From DASQHW01 sp038238245 (GTDB taxonomy: Bacteria; Actinomycetota; Acidimicrobiia; IMCC26256; PALSA-610): DNA of 64,000 bases. The notes beneath the pieces were generated by a model. That model had not been told where the DNA came from. It searched no databases and saw only the letters and a list, made by a program, of their open reading frames with translations. The stretch is from contig JBBRXX010000011.1 of assembly GCA_038238245.1 (NCBI GenBank), positions 65,841 through 129,840 on the forward strand, written 5' to 3'. Below are positions 1 through 8,886 of the stretch, one piece after another. The translations under genes and the position numbers were made by a program. Position 1 is the stretch's first letter. Each line of letters opens with the position of its first letter.

Positions 1-963
1 TGCCTCGACGCGGAAGGGCTCCGCGAACGAGAGCCGCTCGGCGACGTCGAGGTCGTCGTAGCAGCCCTTTGCGAACATCGAGAGCTGCGCGAGACCGATG
101 ATCTCCTCGTTGGCGAGGTCCGACGTGAGCAACGGGAGTGGCGCGAACGCCTCCGCGATCACGTCGAGGTGGGCAGCCTGGGTCGTCTTCCACTGCGCAA
201 GCCACGGATGGTCCACATCGGCCGGGAGCAGCCGGTTCACGATCACTGCGTCGACGTGGTAGCCGAAGAGCGACAGATACGTGTAGGTGCGGCGTGCCTC
301 GGCGACGACGAGCCGCTCGGGGTTGACGACGAGCCGCGCGCTCGTGATGTCCCCGTCGGTGAGGAGCTCGCGCACCCCGTCGAGCCGGTCGTAGAAGCGG
401 TGGATCGCCGCGAACACGTTGTCGCCCGCAATCGGCAGGTTCGCCATGCGTTGCACGATGGGCCGGGCGAGGCGGGTCAGGCGCCGTTGCGTCTCGAAGA
501 CACGCTCCATGTACCACCCGAGCACGTCGGGCAGCGAGAGCAAACGGATCGTCTCGGCGGTCGGCGCACAATCGACGACGACGAGGTCGTACGCGTCGCT
601 CGTCGCGAACTCCTTGATGTCGGCGAGCGCGAACACCTCGTCGAGGCCGGGAATGACCGCGAGCTCCTCGGCTTCGACGCTTCCGGCGCCGGCCCAGTCG
701 AGCACGTCGACGAGATAGCGCCGCACGTCGTTCCATGCTTCCTCGAACCGAACCCGCGCGTTGAGCTGCTGACCCCACAAGTGCTCGGCAACCGGCGTCG
801 GGCGGTCGCCGAGCGGCACGTCGAACGCGTCGGCGAGGGAGTGCGCGGGATCGGTCGAGCACACGACGGTGCGTAATCCCGCTTCGGCCGCGCGTATGGC
901 GGTCGCGGCTGCGACGGTCGTCTTGCCGACACCGCCTTTGCCCGTGAACAGAAGGATTCGCAT
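1..963 (-). CDS. ArsA-type ATPase (3' end outside window)
   Basis: P-loop ATPase of the ArsA/GET3 (anion-transporting ATPase) family, cytosolic. From the ATG at 963 I read MRILLFTGKGGVGKTT, a deviant Walker A (GKGGVGKTT, residues 8-16). STDPAHSL follows at 36-43, and DCAPTAETIR at 131-140 is the switch-II motif that ArsA/GET3 write as DxAPTGxTLR. 321 codons are open without a stop to the window edge, so the C-terminus is missing; ArsA-like actinobacterial proteins are usually 320-400 residues, often two in tandem. The metalloid or client specificity cannot be read; no ArsB or ArsR is adjacent, so arsenic export is not implied. The downstream neighbour on the same strand lies beyond the edge. 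Confidence 0.88.
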   Translation of the reverse strand, partial: MRILLFTGKGGVGKTTVAAATAIRAAEAGLRTVVCSTDPAHSLADAFDVPLGDRPTPVAEHLWGQQLNARVRFEEAWNDVRRYLVDVLDWAGAGSVEAEELAVIPGLDEVFALADIKEFATSDAYDLVVVDCAPTAETIRLLSLPDVLGWYMERVFETQRRLTRLARPIVQRMANLPIAGDNVFAAIHRFYDRLDGVRELLTDGDITSARLVVNPERLVVAEARRTYTYLSLFGYHVDAVIVNRLLPADVDHPWLAQWKTTQAAHLDVIAEAFAPLPLLTSDLANEEIIGLAQLSMFAKGCYDDLDVAERLSFAEPFRVEA

Positions 964-975
964 GGGCCGAGGAGG

Positions 976-1248
976 CTACTGCCGCGACGTCGCTTCGGCG
1001 TCGGTTCGCTTGATCCGGCGCAGCGGCGGCACCGTCTTCGGCGGCTGCTTTCTCGGAGGAAGGTCGGCAATGAGGTCGTTGGTGGCAGCGGTGACGCGCC
1101 GAACGGCGCGTTCGAACGCGTCACTCGTCCGCTCCGATGGCACGATGACTCCGCTGACCTTGCGCACGTACTGGCGCGCGGCAGCTTCGATCTCGTCGGG
1201 TGTGGCGTCGGGCTCGAGCCCGCGCAGCGTTGTGATGTTGCGGCACAT
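976..1248 (-). CDS. DUF2277 family protein
   Basis: A 90-residue cytosolic protein beginning MCRNITTLRGLEPDAT, which is the characteristic N-terminus of the DUF2277 family (MCRNIxxLxxxEPxAT, then AAxQYVRKVSG). It contains RQYVRKVSGVIVP near residues 25-37 and a basic C-terminal tail. I chose the ATG at 1248 because the family starts with this MCRN; the frame is open further upstream but without family resemblance. It lies 12 bases before the ArsA-type ATPase on the same strand and may be cotranscribed with it. No function is established for the family. Confidence 0.85.
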   Translation of the reverse strand: MCRNITTLRGLEPDATPDEIEAAARQYVRKVSGVIVPSERTSDAFERAVRRVTAATNDLIADLPPRKQPPKTVPPLRRIKRTDAEATSRQ

Positions 1249-1317
1249 GGGAGCCACGCTACCGGCGACGGCGCTCCTCACATGGCTCGCGGGGCGGCCC
1301 TGTGCCAGCATCTGCGC

Positions 1318-2184
1318 ATGACGACCGAGATCCAGCGCTGGAAGGTCGGAAACGCGACCATCACGAGCGTCGTCGAGGACGAGACCCACCACATCCCGCC
1401 CGAGTTCTTCTTTCCGGCTGCGACCGCGGCAGAGGTTGCGGAGCACCCCTGGCTCGTCCCGGACTTCGCGGATGAGCACGGCAACATCGCGCTCCGGGTG
1501 CAGGCGTTCGTCGTGGAGATCGGCTTGCGCCGAATCCTCGTCGATCCCTGCGTCGGCAACGGCAAGACGCGGCCGATCCCGTTCTGGAACGAGATGACGT
1601 GGCCCTTCTTCGAGCGCTTCACGGACTCCGGGTTCGACGCGGCCGGCATCGACACCGTTGTGCACACGCATCTCCACGCCGATCACGTCGGCTGGGACAC
1701 GCACCTGGTCGACGGCGATTGGATACCGACGTTCACCAACGCCCGGCACCTCTACACCGAGCGTGAGCTCGCGTACTGCAAGGCGGGTGGCAATCCGGGC
1801 ATCGACGGCGTGTACGCCGACACGGTTGCCCCGATCGTGGACGCCGGGCTCGCGGACATCGTCGCCGAGGACGCCGACCTCGGCGACGGCCTACGGCTCG
1901 AACCATCGACCGGGCATACACCGGGTCATGTCTCGATGTGGATCGAATCGTCCGGAGAGCGCGCCCTCGTCACCGGCGACTTCCTGCACCACCCTGTGCA
2001 ATGCGAGGTTCCGGCGTGGGCGGAGATCGGCGATGACGATGCCGAGGTCGCCCGCGCGACGCGACGCCGCATGTTGGCGCGCGCCGCGGAAACCGGCGCG
2101 CTCGTGCTCGGCACACACTTCAGCACCCGTCCGGCCGGGCGCGTCGTCGCGCACGGCGACGCATGGCGGTTCGTGCCTGAATAG
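1318..2184 (+). CDS. Metallo-beta-lactamase-fold hydrolase
   Basis: A 288-residue MBL-fold metal-dependent hydrolase. The signature HTHLHADH lies at residues 116-123, followed by GHTPGHVS near 202, the VTGDFLHH acidic ligand segment, and a last GTHFS histidine near 267, so the dinuclear zinc site looks complete. I used the ATG at 1318 (MTTEIQRWKVGN) because the family domain starts there; an in-frame ATG at 1282 would add 12 unrelated residues. The fold is shared by lactonases, thioesterases and sulfur dioxygenases, so the substrate is unknown. Its stop abuts the stop of the convergent SRPBCC gene with no room for a terminator. Confidence 0.88.
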   Translation: MTTEIQRWKVGNATITSVVEDETHHIPPEFFFPAATAAEVAEHPWLVPDFADEHGNIALRVQAFVVEIGLRRILVDPCVGNGKTRPIPFWNEMTWPFFERFTDSGFDAAGIDTVVHTHLHADHVGWDTHLVDGDWIPTFTNARHLYTERELAYCKAGGNPGIDGVYADTVAPIVDAGLADIVAEDADLGDGLRLEPSTGHTPGHVSMWIESSGERALVTGDFLHHPVQCEVPAWAEIGDDDAEVARATRRRMLARAAETGALVLGTHFSTRPAGRVVAHGDAWRFVPE

Positions 2185-2625
2185 TCAGGCGACGGCTTCG
2201 ACCTGCTTCTTCAGCTCTTTGAGCGCGTTGCCCATGATCATGCCCGCAGCGCGGCGCTTCACGAGCCCGGGGAGCGGGACCGCGAGATCGACGACGAGGT
2301 CGTAATGCACCCGTGTCGACGACGCGCCCTCCGGCTCGAACCGGTACGAGCCGTCGAGGCGGCGCACCAGATCGCCCTCGACGAGCTTCCACGAGAAGGC
2401 CGTCGGCGCCTCCGAGTAGTCGTATTCGAGGACGTAGCGCACGCTCTTGCCGAGCGCGGCAACCCGGTACTCGACGCGCTTGCCGCGGCCTTCGGGGTCC
2501 TGCTCGACGATCTTGGCTTCCTTCACGTCCGCCCACTCGGGATACGACTCGAAGTCGACGGCCACGTCCCAACACCGGTCGGCCGGCGCTTCGACACGGA
2601 TGCGCTCGTGCGCGGTCTCGGTCAT
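2185..2625 (-). CDS. SRPBCC (polyketide cyclase/START-like) protein
   Basis: A 146-residue SRPBCC-superfamily protein resembling the polyketide cyclase/coenzyme Q-binding COQ10 group. It begins MTETAHERIRVEAPADRCWD with VDFESYPEWADVKEAKIVE, the usual first strand, helix and second strand of the fold, and ends in an amphipathic C-terminal helix (LKELKKQVEAVA). The start at 2625 is preceded by a strong Shine-Dalgarno (GAAAGGAGG). The ATG overlaps the TGA of the upstream membrane-protein gene as ATGA, so the two are translationally coupled. Such proteins bind hydrophobic ligands in a central cavity; the ligand is not predictable. Confidence 0.85.
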   Translation of the reverse strand: MTETAHERIRVEAPADRCWDVAVDFESYPEWADVKEAKIVEQDPEGRGKRVEYRVAALGKSVRYVLEYDYSEAPTAFSWKLVEGDLVRRLDGSYRFEPEGASSTRVHYDLVVDLAVPLPGLVKRRAAGMIMGNALKELKKQVEAVA

Positions 2626-3071
2626 CGACGTCCTCCTTTCGCAAGCCGCGCGGGCCCGGCCGCCTGCGGGGTTCGGCGGGGCGGAAACGTGCCGTGCCGC
2701 GCGCCCCACAGCGCGGCGAGCCCGAGGGGCAGCATCGGAACCAGGACGCCGAACGCGTTCTCGTACGCGGTGACGAGACCGACGACGATCGAAACCGCCG
2801 TCGCGCCCAACAACTGACGGCGCACGTCGGCCGGCGCCGAACCTGTGAGAAATACCCACGACGACACGACGATGTCGTCGCCGCGTGCCGAGCGCGCGAC
2901 CGCCACGCCGAACGCATACAGCCAGACGACGAGCGACGCGCCGAACAGGATCAGGCTCACGGCAGTGGTCGTCGCGTCGAGGGCGTGGAGACCGAGCGCG
3001 TTGGGCACCGCGACGACCGTGAAGAGCGCGAGCGACGCCCACGAAACCATCACGATGCGCTTGCCGGTCAC
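2622..3071 (-). CDS. Small integral membrane protein
   Basis: About 149 residues from the GTG at 3071 (VTGKRIVMVSWAS). I see four hydrophobic spans: SWASLALFTVVAVPNALGL, AVSLILFGASLVVWLYAFGV, LLGATAVSIVVGLVTAY and AFGVLVPMLPLGLAALWG, then a basic tail rich in Pro and Arg. No family motif is recognisable. The gene lies 11 bases after the glycosyltransferase and is coupled by ATGA to the SRPBCC gene, so a cell-envelope role is a reasonable guess. An ATG at 3050 is the alternative start. Confidence 0.7.
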   Translation of the reverse strand: MTGKRIVMVSWASLALFTVVAVPNALGLHALDATTTAVSLILFGASLVVWLYAFGVAVARSARGDDIVVSSWVFLTGSAPADVRRQLLGATAVSIVVGLVTAYENAFGVLVPMLPLGLAALWGARHGTFPPRRTPQAAGPARLAKGGRR

Positions 3072-3081
3072 GGCGGCAAAT

Positions 3082-4206
3082 CTACCGGGGAAGGTCGCCG
3101 ACGGCCGCAAAATCGCCGCGGGTGAGCGGGGCGAGGCGGTCGACGAGATGGTCGTAAGCGAATTCGTCGCGGGCTCGGCGGCGGGCGGCGGCGCCCATGC
3201 GCACACGCAGGCCGGGATCGCTCACCAGCGCGTGCAGCTTGGCGCGCACCGCCGAGACGTCTCGCGGCGGCACCACGAAGCCGGTCTCGCCGTCGACCAC
3301 CGCTTCGTGCGCGCCACCGCTGCGACCCGCGACCGAGGGGACACCGCACGCAGCCGCTTCGAGGAACACGATCCCGAAGCCCTCCGCCTCGAGGCCGGCC
3401 CAGCGCTCGCGACAGCACATCGCGAAGACGTCGGCGCACGCGTAGAGCGCGGGAAGGTCGGCGTCCGGCACGCGCCCGAGAAACGTCGTGTTGGCGCGCG
3501 CGCGTCGTTCGAGACGCGCCCGGTCGCGGCCGGCGCCCGCGATCGCGAGCTGCACATCGGGAAGCCCGGCAACCGCGTCGATCACGACGTCGAAGCCTTT
3601 CCGCGGCACCAGACGCGACAGCCCGAGGACGAGCGGCCGAGTTGCATCGAGACCGAACCGCTCCCGGGCCGCAGCACGCTGCGCCTCATCGAGCGGACGG
3701 AACCGTTCGACATCGACCCCGGGCAGCACGATCACCCCGCGCACCTGACGACCGAGGACGTCCGTCACCTTTGCGGCCGGGTACCCGCCCGCCGCGACGA
3801 CGGCCGCCGCGCTGCCCAGCACCCGGCGGCCGAGTTGGCGCGTGAGCGGCAGCCGCCCGCACACCGTGATCTCGGCGCCGTGCGTCACCACGACGTACGG
3901 CGCGGCCTGCAGCTTCGGGCCGATCAGCCCGAGCGGGAGCATCGGATCGACGAACACGACATCGGCACGCACTTCGCGCGCGAGCGCGTCCACGTCGCGA
4001 ACGAGGGCGCGGGTCGGGAGCAGCACCCGCGGTGTGGTGCGCACGATCCGGAAGTCCTGCTGCGCGTCCCATTCGCGCGTGCCGTCGTACGGCGTCGTCA
4101 GTACCGTCGTGTCGGCGGGCGGCAACCGCCGCCACAGCTCATGGAGATACGACTGGATGCCGCCGAGCTTGGGCGGGAAGTCGTTGGTGACGAGCAGGGA
4201 CGGCAT
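3082..4206 (-). CDS. GT4 glycosyltransferase, PimB-like
   Basis: A 374-residue GT-B fold retaining glycosyltransferase of family GT4. The N-terminus MPSLLVTNDFPPKLGGIQSY carries the G-G-I-Q-S-Y acceptor loop typical of actinobacterial PimB', the second mannosyltransferase of phosphatidylinositol mannoside synthesis. VLPGVDVERFRP marks the inter-domain region, LGLSRLVPRKGFD starts the C-terminal donor domain, and EGFGIVFLEAAACG is the E-x7-E nucleotide-sugar motif. A role in PIM/lipoglycan synthesis at the inner face of the membrane is inferred from similarity. It precedes the membrane and SRPBCC genes and follows the MFS gene by 2 bases, so all four are probably one operon. Confidence 0.82.
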   Translation of the reverse strand: MPSLLVTNDFPPKLGGIQSYLHELWRRLPPADTTVLTTPYDGTREWDAQQDFRIVRTTPRVLLPTRALVRDVDALAREVRADVVFVDPMLPLGLIGPKLQAAPYVVVTHGAEITVCGRLPLTRQLGRRVLGSAAAVVAAGGYPAAKVTDVLGRQVRGVIVLPGVDVERFRPLDEAQRAAARERFGLDATRPLVLGLSRLVPRKGFDVVIDAVAGLPDVQLAIAGAGRDRARLERRARANTTFLGRVPDADLPALYACADVFAMCCRERWAGLEAEGFGIVFLEAAACGVPSVAGRSGGAHEAVVDGETGFVVPPRDVSAVRAKLHALVSDPGLRVRMGAAARRRARDEFAYDHLVDRLAPLTRGDFAAVGDLPR

Positions 4207-4208
4207 GA

Positions 4209-5354
4209 TCAGGCGTCGAATCGCGCGACGGAATTGCGGAGCAGCAGCAGCCCCGCGAGACATGTGCCTCCGGCCACCGCGAACGCGCCGCGGTAGCCGG
4301 CGAACTCGGCGATCACGCCCGCGATCGCGGCGCCGAAGCCCGACGAGAGATCGAAGAACGAGGAGAACGTACCGACGACCGACGCCCGCTCGGAGTCCTT
4401 GATGTCTCCCAACGCCAGGAGCAGCAACGAGGGATAGAGCAGCGACATGCCTGACGCGAACACGATCGTGCCCGCGACGAGCCCGCCGATCGACGGCCAC
4501 GCCGCGATGATCACGATCCCGGTGCCCGAGAACGCGAGCGCGAGCACTCCGGCATTGCGCGCGCCCATACGGTCGGGCAGCCGCGCACCCACGATGCGGA
4601 CCACGAGGATCAGGACCCCGTAGAGCAAGAAGATCGCGCCCGCCGACGCGCGGACGTCGTGGTCGACGTACAGCGGGAGCAACGGAGTGAACGCCGACAG
4701 CGGCATGAGCCCGAGGAACAACACGAGCCCGGGACGCAGGGCGGCAGGATGCCAGAGCCGCCCGTTCGGTTCGACATCGTGCTCGCGTGGCACGTCCCGC
4801 GTGAACAGGCCGATCGTCGCAGCCGTCAGCGCCAGCGCCGCGGACACGGCCCAGGTCAGCATGTAGCGGTCGTCGCCGCGCAGGAAGTCGCCGAGCGCGG
4901 GACCGAACGACAAGCCTCCGTACACGGCCACCGACCAGTAGCTGACGGCCTCGCCCCGCCGCGCCGGTGGCGCGAGGTCGGTGATCATCGTCGCCGCGCC
5001 GACGAAGAACGCGGCCTCACCGAAACCGGTGACCACGCGCATCGCGATCAACCACCAGAGCGCGTGCACGAGCCCGTACAGGATCGTCGATGCTGCGACC
5101 ATCGCCGCGCCCCAGATGATGAGCGCCCGCCTTCCGACGGTGTCGCCGACCCGTCCGGCGTACGTGCGAAGCACCACCGCGCCGACCGCGAACGCACCCA
5201 CCGCGACACCGACGGCGGCGTCGCCGTACCGGAGCTGATCCTTGACGTAGTGCGGGATCACCGGCGTCAACATCGCGAGCGCAAGGAAATAACACAGTCC
5301 GCACGTGACGACGAGCACGAACCGCGATGTGAGCAGCTGTTCTCTCTCAGGCAT
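4209..5354 (-). CDS. MFS transporter
   Basis: A 381-residue major facilitator with roughly 12 hydrophobic spans. RTYAGRVGDTVGRR near the second loop is the MFS motif A (GxxxDxxGRR). The N-terminal half contains RVVTGFGEAAFFVGAATM (motif C-like helix) and the C-terminal half ARLPDRMGARN, a degenerate second motif A, consistent with the two-fold repeat. Drug or metabolite efflux is the usual role; the substrate cannot be read. Its start overlaps the stop of the upstream flavoprotein gene by 8 bases and its stop is 2 bases from the glycosyltransferase start. Confidence 0.85.
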   Translation of the reverse strand: MPEREQLLTSRFVLVVTCGLCYFLALAMLTPVIPHYVKDQLRYGDAAVGVAVGAFAVGAVVLRTYAGRVGDTVGRRALIIWGAAMVAASTILYGLVHALWWLIAMRVVTGFGEAAFFVGAATMITDLAPPARRGEAVSYWSVAVYGGLSFGPALGDFLRGDDRYMLTWAVSAALALTAATIGLFTRDVPREHDVEPNGRLWHPAALRPGLVLFLGLMPLSAFTPLLPLYVDHDVRASAGAIFLLYGVLILVVRIVGARLPDRMGARNAGVLALAFSGTGIVIIAAWPSIGGLVAGTIVFASGMSLLYPSLLLLALGDIKDSERASVVGTFSSFFDLSSGFGAAIAGVIAEFAGYRGAFAVAGGTCLAGLLLLRNSVARFDA

Positions 5355-6543
5355 TGGCGAGTTTCAGCGCTTCATCCCACGACCCGCGTTCGGCGATCAG
5401 CTTGCGGTACTGCATGACGTTGCGGGGGCGGTTGAACCCGAGCGCGCCGGTGAGGCGGCCGTGCTTGCCGAACAGGGCCACGAACTGCCGCTCGTCCAAG
5501 GTGCCGTGCGCGACGTGCACCTCGGCGTCGGCGGACACGACCCCGATGGTTTGGATCTTGCGGTCGTACTGGTCCGACCAGACGAAGGGAACCGGCGCGA
5601 ACGCGCTTTCGTCGCCGAGCAGTCTGCGCGCCGCGTGTACACCCTGCTCGGTTGCATTGGTCCAGTGCTCGAGCCGCATGAGCGCGCCGTCGAACAACAG
5701 GTTCGGCCAGCGGGCGACGTCACCGGCGGCGACGATATTGGGTGCCGCGCAACATGACGCGTCGCACACGACGCCGTTGTCGAGCGTGAGACCGGAGCCT
5801 TCGAGCCACGCGGTCTCGGGAAGCACTCCGACGCCGACGACCACCACGTCGGCATCGACGATTGATCCGTCGCCGAGTCGTACGCCGGCAACTTGCCCTT
5901 CGCCATCACCTTCGATGCCGAGCACCTGCACGCCGGTACGCAGGTCGACGCCGTGGTCGCGGTGTACCCCCGCGATCGCGGCCCCGATCTCCGCACCGAG
6001 GCCGCGCACCATCGGCTGGGGCAACATCTCGAGCAGCGTGACGTCCAGCCCACGCGTGCGGCACGTCGCGGCGACCTCGGCGCCGATGAACCCCGCGCCG
6101 ATCACGACCACCTTCGGGCGCGCGTCGAGCAGCTCGCGCAACGCGAGCGCGTCGTCGAGCGTCCGTAACGTGAACACTCCGGCGAGGTTCGGCTGATTTG
6201 GGAGCAGCCGCGGTGAGGAGCCGGTTGCGATCACCAGCCCGTCGAATGCGATCCGTTCGCCGTCGTGCAGCTCGACCTCGCGGGCGGCGACGTCGAGCGC
6301 CACGGCGCGGGCGTCGAGTCGCCATTCGAGCTCGAGGTCTTCGACGCCCTGCTTGCGCAACACGATCTGCTCCGGGTCCCAGTCGCCGCGCAGCAGCTCC
6401 TTCGACAGCGGCGGACGGTCGTAGGGAAGGTGCGGCTCGGCGCCGATCGCGACGACCCGCTCGTCGAATCCGTCCCGCCGCAGCGTCTCGGCGGCGCGAA
6501 GACCCGCGAGCGAGGTGCCCACGATCGCGATCGTCCGCATCAT
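5347..6543 (-). CDS. FAD/NAD(P)H ferredoxin reductase-like flavoprotein
   Basis: A 398-residue pyridine nucleotide-disulfide oxidoreductase of the ferredoxin/rhodocoxin/putidaredoxin reductase type. It has an N-terminal FAD dinucleotide motif (IAIVGTSLAGLRAAETLR), the group signature PYDRPPLSKELL at 40-51, the NAD(P)H-binding motif VVVIGAGFIGAEVA near 145-158, and GVLPET / VAAGDVARWPN for FAD. The C-terminal reductase domain ends WDEALKLANA. Such proteins pass electrons from NAD(P)H to ferredoxins serving P450s or Rieske oxygenases; no ferredoxin gene is adjacent. Either of two tandem ATGs (6543 or 6540) could start it. It is divergent from the acyl-CoA synthetase at 6664. Confidence 0.88.
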   Translation of the reverse strand: MMRTIAIVGTSLAGLRAAETLRRDGFDERVVAIGAEPHLPYDRPPLSKELLRGDWDPEQIVLRKQGVEDLELEWRLDARAVALDVAAREVELHDGERIAFDGLVIATGSSPRLLPNQPNLAGVFTLRTLDDALALRELLDARPKVVVIGAGFIGAEVAATCRTRGLDVTLLEMLPQPMVRGLGAEIGAAIAGVHRDHGVDLRTGVQVLGIEGDGEGQVAGVRLGDGSIVDADVVVVGVGVLPETAWLEGSGLTLDNGVVCDASCCAAPNIVAAGDVARWPNLLFDGALMRLEHWTNATEQGVHAARRLLGDESAFAPVPFVWSDQYDRKIQTIGVVSADAEVHVAHGTLDERQFVALFGKHGRLTGALGFNRPRNVMQYRKLIAERGSWDEALKLANA

Positions 6544-6636
6544 TCTTCAGGGTCGCGTTCGCTCACCGCGCCGTGCGACCCGACGCCGCAGCTCCTGCCG
6601 ACATGCGCCGGGACGCTACCAAGTTGGCCGTGAACC

Positions 6637-6650
6637 TGACGCGGCCGTCA
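6637..6650. promoter_or_regulatory. TGACG-n4-CGTCA inverted repeat at divergent promoter
   Basis: A 14-bp inverted repeat TGACGCGGCCGTCA with 5-bp perfect arms lies between the divergent flavoprotein and acyl-CoA synthetase genes. It overlaps a -10-like CATACT (6649-6654) that sits 9 bases before the ATG at 6664. The layout suits a repressor site of TetR or MarR type; no regulator gene is adjacent. Confidence 0.4.
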
Positions 6651-6663
6651 TACTGGACGGCCC

Positions 6664-8886
6664 ATGCCCGACGCTTCCCCGCTCGACGTTTCCGGCCGCC
6701 CGTTGCGCCTGCGCGACGTCGACATCGACGCGTTCTTGCACCCGAAGACGATCGCCGTGATCGGCGCTTCCGAGCAGTCCGCGAAACCGAACACCGCGAT
6801 GACTCGCAAGTTCGATCAATGGTCGAAGCACCACGGCGCGACGTTCTACCCGGTGCATCCGGAGTACGAGACGGTGCTCGGCCACCGTTGCTACCGCTCG
6901 ATCTTCGACATCCCCGGTGACATCGACCTCGCGATCATCCTCACCGGGCGCGCGGAGCAGACGTTCGAGGAGGTGCTGAAGCGCAAGGCACGGTTCGCGG
7001 TGATCTTCGCGGCCGGATTCTCCGAGACGGGAGTCGAAGGAAGAAAGCGCGAGCGCAACCTCGAAGGTCTGGTGCAGAGCGGCGACGTGCGGCTGCTCGG
7101 CCCCAACACGAACCTCAACGCGTTCGAGGAATTCCGCGCCGATCTCGAAGGCCCGTCGATTGCGCTGATCACGCAGTCGGGGCATCAAGGCCGCCCGGTG
7201 TTCCAGGGCCAGGAGATCGGGATACGCCTCACGCACTGGGCGCCCACGGGCAACGAGGTCGACCTGGAGTTCGCCGACTTCGCGCGCTACTTCGCCGACC
7301 AGCCCGAGGTGGGGGTGATCGCGTGCTACATCGAGGGCTTCAAGGACGGCCGCACGCTGATGCTCGCCGCCGACCACGCGGCCGGGCTGCGCAAACCGAT
7401 CGTCATGGTCAAGGTCGGCAAGACGGCCGCGGGCCGGTCGATGGCACAGTCGCACACCGGCCACCTCACCGGTTCCGACGCGGTCACCTCGGCCGTATTC
7501 CGGCAGTTCGGCGTGACGCGTGTCGACGGCCTCGACGACCTCTTGGAGGTCTCGATGGCCCTGGCGCGCACGCGCCCCGACGAGATCCCGGCGTGGGCGC
7601 GCCGCCGTGAGCGGAGCAGCCCGGAGGGTGCGAAGCGAACTGGCGGGAGCGGCGAGCGAAGCGAGCGCGACCCGGGAATATGCGTGTACGCGATCTCCGG
7701 CGGGACCGGCGCGCACATGGCCGACGTGCTCGCCGACGCGGGGTTGTCGCTTCCGGATCTCACCAGGAGCTCGCAGAAGCAGCTGCACGACGGGCTCATC
7801 CCTGCGTACCTGCGCGTCTCCAACCCGGTCGACTGCGGCGGCCCGCCCGTGGCTGACGCGCGCGGACGGAAGATCCTCGACGTGATCCTGGCGGACAAGA
7901 ACACCGACATCGTGGTCATCCCGATCACCGGTGCGGTCGCGGTGTTCAGCGAGCCGTTCACACGCGACATCATCGAAGCCGCGAAATCGTCGAACAAGCC
8001 GGTCTTCGTCGTATGGGGCGCGCCGGCCGGCACCGACGATACGTACTACAAGCGGTTGCTCGACGGTGGCCTCCCGGTGTTCCGCAACTTCGCCAACTGC
8101 GTCAAAGCCGTCAAGGCGTACACCGACTACTGGTCGTTCGCGGCGCGCTACCGGTCGCCGTTCGCCGACGCGCCCACGACACCGACGCCTGCGGCGAAGA
8201 AGGCGCGCAAGCTCCTCGAAGGTCTTGCGCCGGGCGAGGCCCTTTCGGAGTGGTATTCCAAGCAACTGATCCGCGCGTATGGCATCAAGACGTCGAAGGA
8301 TGTCCTGTGCGCGTCGGCCGCCGAAGGGGTGAAGGCCGCGAAGGAGATCGGCTTTCCCGTGGTGATGAAGGTGTCCTCGCCCGACCTGCTGCACAAGACC
8401 GACGTCGGCGTCGTCAAGGTCGACGTGGCTTCGCCGAAAGAGGTGCGGGCCGCGTATGACGAGCTCCTGCGCAACGCCCGCAAAGCCGACCGGCAAGCGC
8501 GGATCGACGGCGTGATGGTGTCGGAGATGGTGGCGGACGGCGTGGACACGCTGATCGGCGTGTCGAGCGACGAGCTGTTCGGGCCGGTCGTCACCTTCGG
8601 GCTGGGCGGCATCTTCGTCGAGGTGTTCGGCGACGTCACGTTCCGGGTCCCGCCGTTCTCGGAGGACGAGGCCCGGCGCGCGCTCGACGAGCTGAAGGGG
8701 ATGGCGCTGTTGCGGGGTGCGCGCGGTCAGAAGCCCGGAGACGTCGACGCGCTGGTCGACACCATCATGAAGGTGCAGCAGCTCGCCATGGACCTCGCCG
8801 GGGACGTGCGCGAGCTCGACATCAATCCGCTGCGCGTGCGAACGCGCGACGCCATGGCCCTCGACGCGTTGGTGGTGAAGAAGTGA
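6664..8886 (+). CDS. ADP-forming acyl-CoA synthetase (Acd, fused)
   Basis: A 740-residue NDP-forming acyl-CoA synthetase with alpha and beta subunits fused. Order: CoA-binding Rossmann domain (KTIAVIGASEQSAKPN near 22-38), succinyl-CoA-ligase-like domain (ALITQSGHQGRPVFQG; GKTAAGRSMAQSHTGHLTGS carries the phosphorylated His), then a C-terminal ATP-grasp domain (GFPVVMKVSSPDLLHKTDVG; ELDINPLRVR). It makes acyl-CoA from a carboxylate, CoA and ATP. It is first in an operon with enoyl-CoA hydratase, an Ltp2-like thiolase and DUF35, each coupled by a 4-base overlap or more. About 22 codons (7607-7672) in the middle are a repeat-like insertion, RRRERSSPEGAKRTGGSGER, absent from typical homologues. 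Confidence 0.88.
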   Translation: MPDASPLDVSGRPLRLRDVDIDAFLHPKTIAVIGASEQSAKPNTAMTRKFDQWSKHHGATFYPVHPEYETVLGHRCYRSIFDIPGDIDLAIILTGRAEQTFEEVLKRKARFAVIFAAGFSETGVEGRKRERNLEGLVQSGDVRLLGPNTNLNAFEEFRADLEGPSIALITQSGHQGRPVFQGQEIGIRLTHWAPTGNEVDLEFADFARYFADQPEVGVIACYIEGFKDGRTLMLAADHAAGLRKPIVMVKVGKTAAGRSMAQSHTGHLTGSDAVTSAVFRQFGVTRVDGLDDLLEVSMALARTRPDEIPAWARRRERSSPEGAKRTGGSGERSERDPGICVYAISGGTGAHMADVLADAGLSLPDLTRSSQKQLHDGLIPAYLRVSNPVDCGGPPVADARGRKILDVILADKNTDIVVIPITGAVAVFSEPFTRDIIEAAKSSNKPVFVVWGAPAGTDDTYYKRLLDGGLPVFRNFANCVKAVKAYTDYWSFAARYRSPFADAPTTPTPAAKKARKLLEGLAPGEALSEWYSKQLIRAYGIKTSKDVLCASAAEGVKAAKEIGFPVVMKVSSPDLLHKTDVGVVKVDVASPKEVRAAYDELLRNARKADRQARIDGVMVSEMVADGVDTLIGVSSDELFGPVVTFGLGGIFVEVFGDVTFRVPPFSEDEARRALDELKGMALLRGARGQKPGDVDALVDTIMKVQQLAMDLAGDVRELDINPLRVRTRDAMALDALVVKK
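7607..7672. repeat. REP-like repeat element inside acyl-CoA synthetase gene
   Basis: A G/A-rich stretch built from short GAGCG/GCGAAGCG units (for example GGCGAGCGAAGCGAGCGCGA at its right end) interrupts the domain linker of the acyl-CoA synthetase gene without breaking the frame. Its CCGGAGGGTGCGAAGCG core resembles CCGGAGGGAGCGGAGCG at 34972-34988, in the tail of a dehydrogenase gene, so both may belong to one dispersed short repeat family. Confidence 0.5.

Noticed and set aside
6616..8496. Antisense open frame over the acyl-CoA synthetase
   Set aside because: Same reason: no recognisable domain, no start signal, and a fully motif-supported gene opposite.
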